NCBI RefSeq assembly: GCF_021608185.1 | Contig: NZ_JAKIHN010000008.1 | Span: 62,001 to 126,000, forward strand | Origin: Flavobacterium anseongense | Lineage (GTDB): Bacteria; Bacteroidota; Bacteroidia; Flavobacteriales; Flavobacteriaceae | Reading direction: 5' to 3' | DNA length: 64,000 nt | Shown here: piece after piece, positions 61,728 through 64,000 of the stretch | Layout of the letters: each line of letters opens with the position of its first letter | How positions within the stretch are numbered: position 1 is the stretch's first letter | Notes under the pieces: model-generated | Told to the model about the DNA's origin: nothing | What the model saw: only the letters and a program-made list of their open reading frames with translations | Database searches by the model: none | Position numbers and translations under genes: made by a program

Positions 61728-62285
61728 ATGGAAATTTTAACTCAAACTTGGCATTGGTCGGTTGCAGGTTTTCTGATAGCTATCGTAATGCTGCTGCTTA
61801 ATTATTTTGGAAAAGTATTCGGAATGTCGTCCAACTTACGCTCGTTATGTGCCATGACAGGAGTTGGAAAGAAAGTTCCTTTTTTTGATTGGGATTGGAA
61901 GTCGCAACGCTGGAATTTAGCTGTTGTTGCCGGCGCGATGATTGGCGGTTATGTGGCAGTTCATTTTATGAATGATGCTTCTAATGTCGATATCAATCCA
62001 AAAACTATTGAGCAATTATCCGCTATGGGAATTGATGCGCCAAACGGGAAATTATTGCCGGATACACTATTTGGAAATCAAATATTTGAATCTCCAAAAA
62101 TGATTATTATGCTACTCGTTGGTGGATTGTTAATTGGTTTTGGTTCCCGTTATGCCGGTGGTTGTACTTCGGGTCATGCCATTGCCGGAATGAGTAATTT
62201 GCAATTACCTTCACTAAAAGCAGTTATTGGTTTTTTTGTTGGCGGTTTGATTATGTCGCATTATATTTTACCCTTACTTTTTTAA
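61728..62285 (+). CDS. YeeE/YedE half-transporter, first subunit
   Basis: This 185-residue protein has four to five membrane helices. GSRYAGGCTSGHAIAGMSNL carries the conserved Cys of the YeeE/YedE (thiosulfate transport) family, and the N-terminal half has MSSNLRSLCAMTG. Full-length YeeE proteins hold two such halves in one chain; here the second half is a separate gene 3 bp downstream. Family knowledge points to thiosulfate or sulfur-compound uptake. Sulfur genes are not seen nearby. Confidence 0.88.
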   Translation: MEILTQTWHWSVAGFLIAIVMLLLNYFGKVFGMSSNLRSLCAMTGVGKKVPFFDWDWKSQRWNLAVVAGAMIGGYVAVHFMNDASNVDINPKTIEQLSAMGIDAPNGKLLPDTLFGNQIFESPKMIIMLLVGGLLIGFGSRYAGGCTSGHAIAGMSNLQLPSLKAVIGFFVGGLIMSHYILPLLF

Positions 62286-62288
62286 GCT

Positions 62289-62702
62289 ATGAATCTACTA
62301 AAATATTTACTCGTTGGATTTTTCTTTGGTATCGTTTTAACCAAAGCAGAAGCCGTTTCCTGGTACCGAATTTATGAAATGTTTCAGTTTCAGTCGTTTC
62401 ATATGTATGGCATAATTATGACTGCAATTGTTACCGGAGTTATTGGTATTCAAATCATAAAAAGAAATAAACTAAAAGACATTGATGGTAATCTGCTAAC
62501 CATACAGGACAAAGAAAAAGGAAACGCACGTTATTGGATTGGGGGTGTTCTTTTTGGATTAGGCTGGGCAATGGTTGGCGCGTGTCCCGGGCCAATTTTT
62601 ATACTACTCGGCGCTGGTTTTATGAGTATCGGATTGATATTAATCGGAGCTGTTTTTGGTACTTTTCTTTATGGAGTTTTAAAAGATAAGCTGCCACATT
62701 AA
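62289..62702 (+). CDS. YeeE/YedE half-transporter, second subunit
   Basis: This 137-residue protein has four helices. GLGWAMVGACPGPIFILLGAG is the second conserved Cys motif of the family, matching the C-terminal half of YeeE. It starts 3 bp after the first subunit, and the two probably form a heterodimer. No clear terminator follows; the gap to 62806 contains dispersed repeat copy B, which may act as one. Confidence 0.88.
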   Translation: MNLLKYLLVGFFFGIVLTKAEAVSWYRIYEMFQFQSFHMYGIIMTAIVTGVIGIQIIKRNKLKDIDGNLLTIQDKEKGNARYWIGGVLFGLGWAMVGACPGPIFILLGAGFMSIGLILIGAVFGTFLYGVLKDKLPH

Positions 62703-62730
62703 CTTCCTGAGTTTAGCAAAACGAAATAAA

Positions 62731-62808
62731 TAGCCCCGATAGCAGCGGCACGAAGTATAGCGGATAGCGGGACTGCACAACCTAAAGATGCTAAATGTTG
62801 TGCTCCTA
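62731..62808. repeat. Dispersed intergenic repeat element, copy B
   Basis: It starts TAGCCCCGATAG, has TAGCGGATAGCGGGAC in the middle and ends TTGTGCTCCTA, the same landmarks as copy A at 20089-20190. It lacks A's inner GC palindrome. Its end supplies the TAG stop of the minus-strand gene at 62806. Confidence 0.8.
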
Positions 62809-63483
62809 ATTCTTTTTTTGATTCAATTTCAAAATGCCGAAAGTAATGCTGAACTGTGCTATCAGATAGGTTATCATTATCGAAAAGGATGCAGCAGCAA
62901 CTGGCGAATGAAACTTATCGATAGCTAAAATGCTATCCGAAATCACAAAAAAAACAGCGCCAATCAGTACCACATATTTTGAATTTCCCTGCCAGTCAAA
63001 AGTTCCTTTTAAAGCTGTTTTTAGCATAATTGTAATAGTTAATGCATATCCGGTTACGGGAAATTTTAAATCGCCTAAAGTTGGAATTAAAAGCGAAAGT
63101 ATGCTAATCAAATAAATGGTAGCACAAACAAAACCAACCCAAAACAAAGGTTTTTTGAAGCTGATGCTTACCATTGTTTGTTGTGTGAATAATACAATAA
63201 ATAAGATGTGAGTAAGCAGGAAAGCCACCAAGCCGAGGATAAAATACAATTCGCCTTTATTGGCAAACATCAAAATACAGTCGCCAATCCAGGAAAAAAA
63301 TAAAGCCAACAGCAGCCATTTTTTGGTATCAAATGGTTCGCTTGTTACCACAGCATAAAACAAAAACGGCATCAAAAAGGGTTTTAAATACCAGGTTAAA
63401 GTATCGTTTCCGGTGAGTAAAAGTATTGAATAGCATATTCCAAAAACCACAAAAATCTGAAGCAATCGTTGGCTAGTTATCAT
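62806..63483 (-). CDS. YhhN/TMEM86-family lysoplasmalogenase-like membrane protein
   Basis: This 226-residue protein has eight predicted helices. The YhhN pattern is seen in LALFFSWIGDCILMF, the FILGLVAFLLTHILFI stretch, and GAVFFVISDSILAIDKF near the C terminus; the conserved Asp residues are those of the family. Animal TMEM86 cleaves the vinyl ether bond of lysoplasmalogens; bacterial activity is known for a few members. The start at 63483 overlaps the upstream gene by 11 bp. The upstream neighbour resembles an alkylglycerol monooxygenase, suggesting a shared ether-lipid role. Confidence 0.85.
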   Translation of the reverse strand: MITSQRLLQIFVVFGICYSILLLTGNDTLTWYLKPFLMPFLFYAVVTSEPFDTKKWLLLALFFSWIGDCILMFANKGELYFILGLVAFLLTHILFIVLFTQQTMVSISFKKPLFWVGFVCATIYLISILSLLIPTLGDLKFPVTGYALTITIMLKTALKGTFDWQGNSKYVVLIGAVFFVISDSILAIDKFHSPVAAASFSIMITYLIAQFSITFGILKLNQKKN

Positions 63484-64000
63484 AAGAAAGTTTGTTTGGA
63501 GTATTCTTGAATTCCACAAAAACAAAATAGGAACTCATCAATAATGATAAAGTGAAATAGGAGATTAGCACCACATTTGAATAGGATAAAAACGTTGACA
63601 TGCCAAACCAATCGCCATAGCAATAAAGAATTCCCATTGAAAAAATAAATCGCAATCCTTCCCAGAAAATGGAGAATTTACGTGTGTCCATCAGTTCAGT
63701 ATAGCTATAAACTGTTAGGAAAATAAACAATCCATAGACAAAAATATTGGGCAAACCGATTGTTCCAATGTTTCCGAAAAGATAGCTTATCAATCCCAAA
63801 GTGGTGAACAATTGTACCAAGGACCAATACATCAAAAGTTGTGAATGCTGCTTGCCGTATTTATCAAAACGATAGACATCTGTAATTTTATCAACCGGAT
63901 ATTTTTCATCAAAATCTTTTGGTCGCCAGCCTGTTGGTTTAAACCAAATGGTGAGTTTGTCTTTCCAGTTTTCGGCATGATAAGCATCTTTAATCAAAAG
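63473..64000 (-). CDS. Sterol-desaturase / alkylglycerol-monooxygenase-like protein, C-terminal part only
   Basis: The frame is open to the window edge, so only the last 175 residues are seen. The HAENWKDKLTIWFKPTGWRPKDFDEKYP stretch is the typical segment after the histidine-rich catalytic domain in bacterial sterol-desaturase-family (TMEM195-like) proteins. Four hydrophobic helices follow, including YGLFIFLTVYSYTELMD. The metal-binding His motifs themselves lie outside the window. It overlaps the lysoplasmalogenase gene by 11 bp, so the two are co-translated. Confidence 0.75.
   Translation of the reverse strand, partial: LLIKDAYHAENWKDKLTIWFKPTGWRPKDFDEKYPVDKITDVYRFDKYGKQHSQLLMYWSLVQLFTTLGLISYLFGNIGTIGLPNIFVYGLFIFLTVYSYTELMDTRKFSIFWEGLRFIFSMGILYCYGDWFGMSTFLSYSNVVLISYFTLSLLMSSYFVFVEFKNTPNKLSYDN

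Overview
The window is a chromosomal segment of a member of the Bacteroidota, almost certainly a Flavobacteriaceae close to Flavobacterium. Evidence is AT-rich DNA, many upstream boxes of the flavobacterial -7 type (TAnnTTTG), cargo proteins carrying type IX secretion system (T9SS) type A and type B C-terminal signals, a menaquinone pathway, split transketolase genes, and AT-rich intergenic spaces with hairpin terminators of the form AATCCCG..CGGGATT. I see no rRNA, tRNA, CRISPR array, insertion sequence, integrase or phage module.

Layout. 1-3827: 3' end of a large T9SS surface protein. 3897-8114: S4 RNA-binding protein, FKBP-type lipoprotein, and a split transketolase operon with an unknown exported protein between its two halves. 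8305-17094: receiver protein, tgt, LptF/G permease, EamA exporter, accA, dnaB, an exported amidotransferase-like protein, and two small genes. 17271-23646: cyanophycin synthetase without a cyanophycinase beside it, alpha/beta hydrolase, coiled-coil 'zinc ribbon' protein, Nif3-like protein, and an exported protein. 23706-30493: lpxK, purine nucleoside phosphorylase, a TPR hybrid histidine kinase, gap, lipA, and an L,D-transpeptidase lipoprotein.

30706-37807 is the most interesting locus. A T9SS-signal protein and a collagen-like protein with an S74 intramolecular chaperone domain are transcribed away from a three-gene signalling operon: a GAF plus degenerate LytS-type kinase, a 7TMR-DISM histidine kinase, and a LytTR response regulator. 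The intergenic region holds four 9-bp boxes matching TCAATTNRG. They form two direct-repeat pairs, each with a 21-bp period, pointing outward. Each pair stops 24-25 bp short of a perfect TAnnTTTG element. This is the geometry expected for LytTR-family activators, so the regulator probably drives both its own operon and the surface-protein operon.

37813-49613: MFS transporter, papain-family peptidase, a men operon (menB, menA, a metallo-beta-lactamase-fold hydrolase, menC), MpaB-type oxygenase, creD with a winged-helix regulator and two small membrane proteins (two matching palindromic operators), M28 peptidase and a DUF1801 protein. 49654-61599: a probable operon on the minus strand of a lipoprotein, kdsA, an outer-membrane protein and a 3229-residue T9SS type B adhesin with seven CUB/fibronectin-like units. 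61728-64000: two half-size YeeE/YedE transporters, a YhhN/TMEM86-like lysoplasmalogenase, and the 3' end of a sterol-desaturase/alkylglycerol-monooxygenase-like gene.

All family assignments are from reading the protein sequence by eye. No database search was run.
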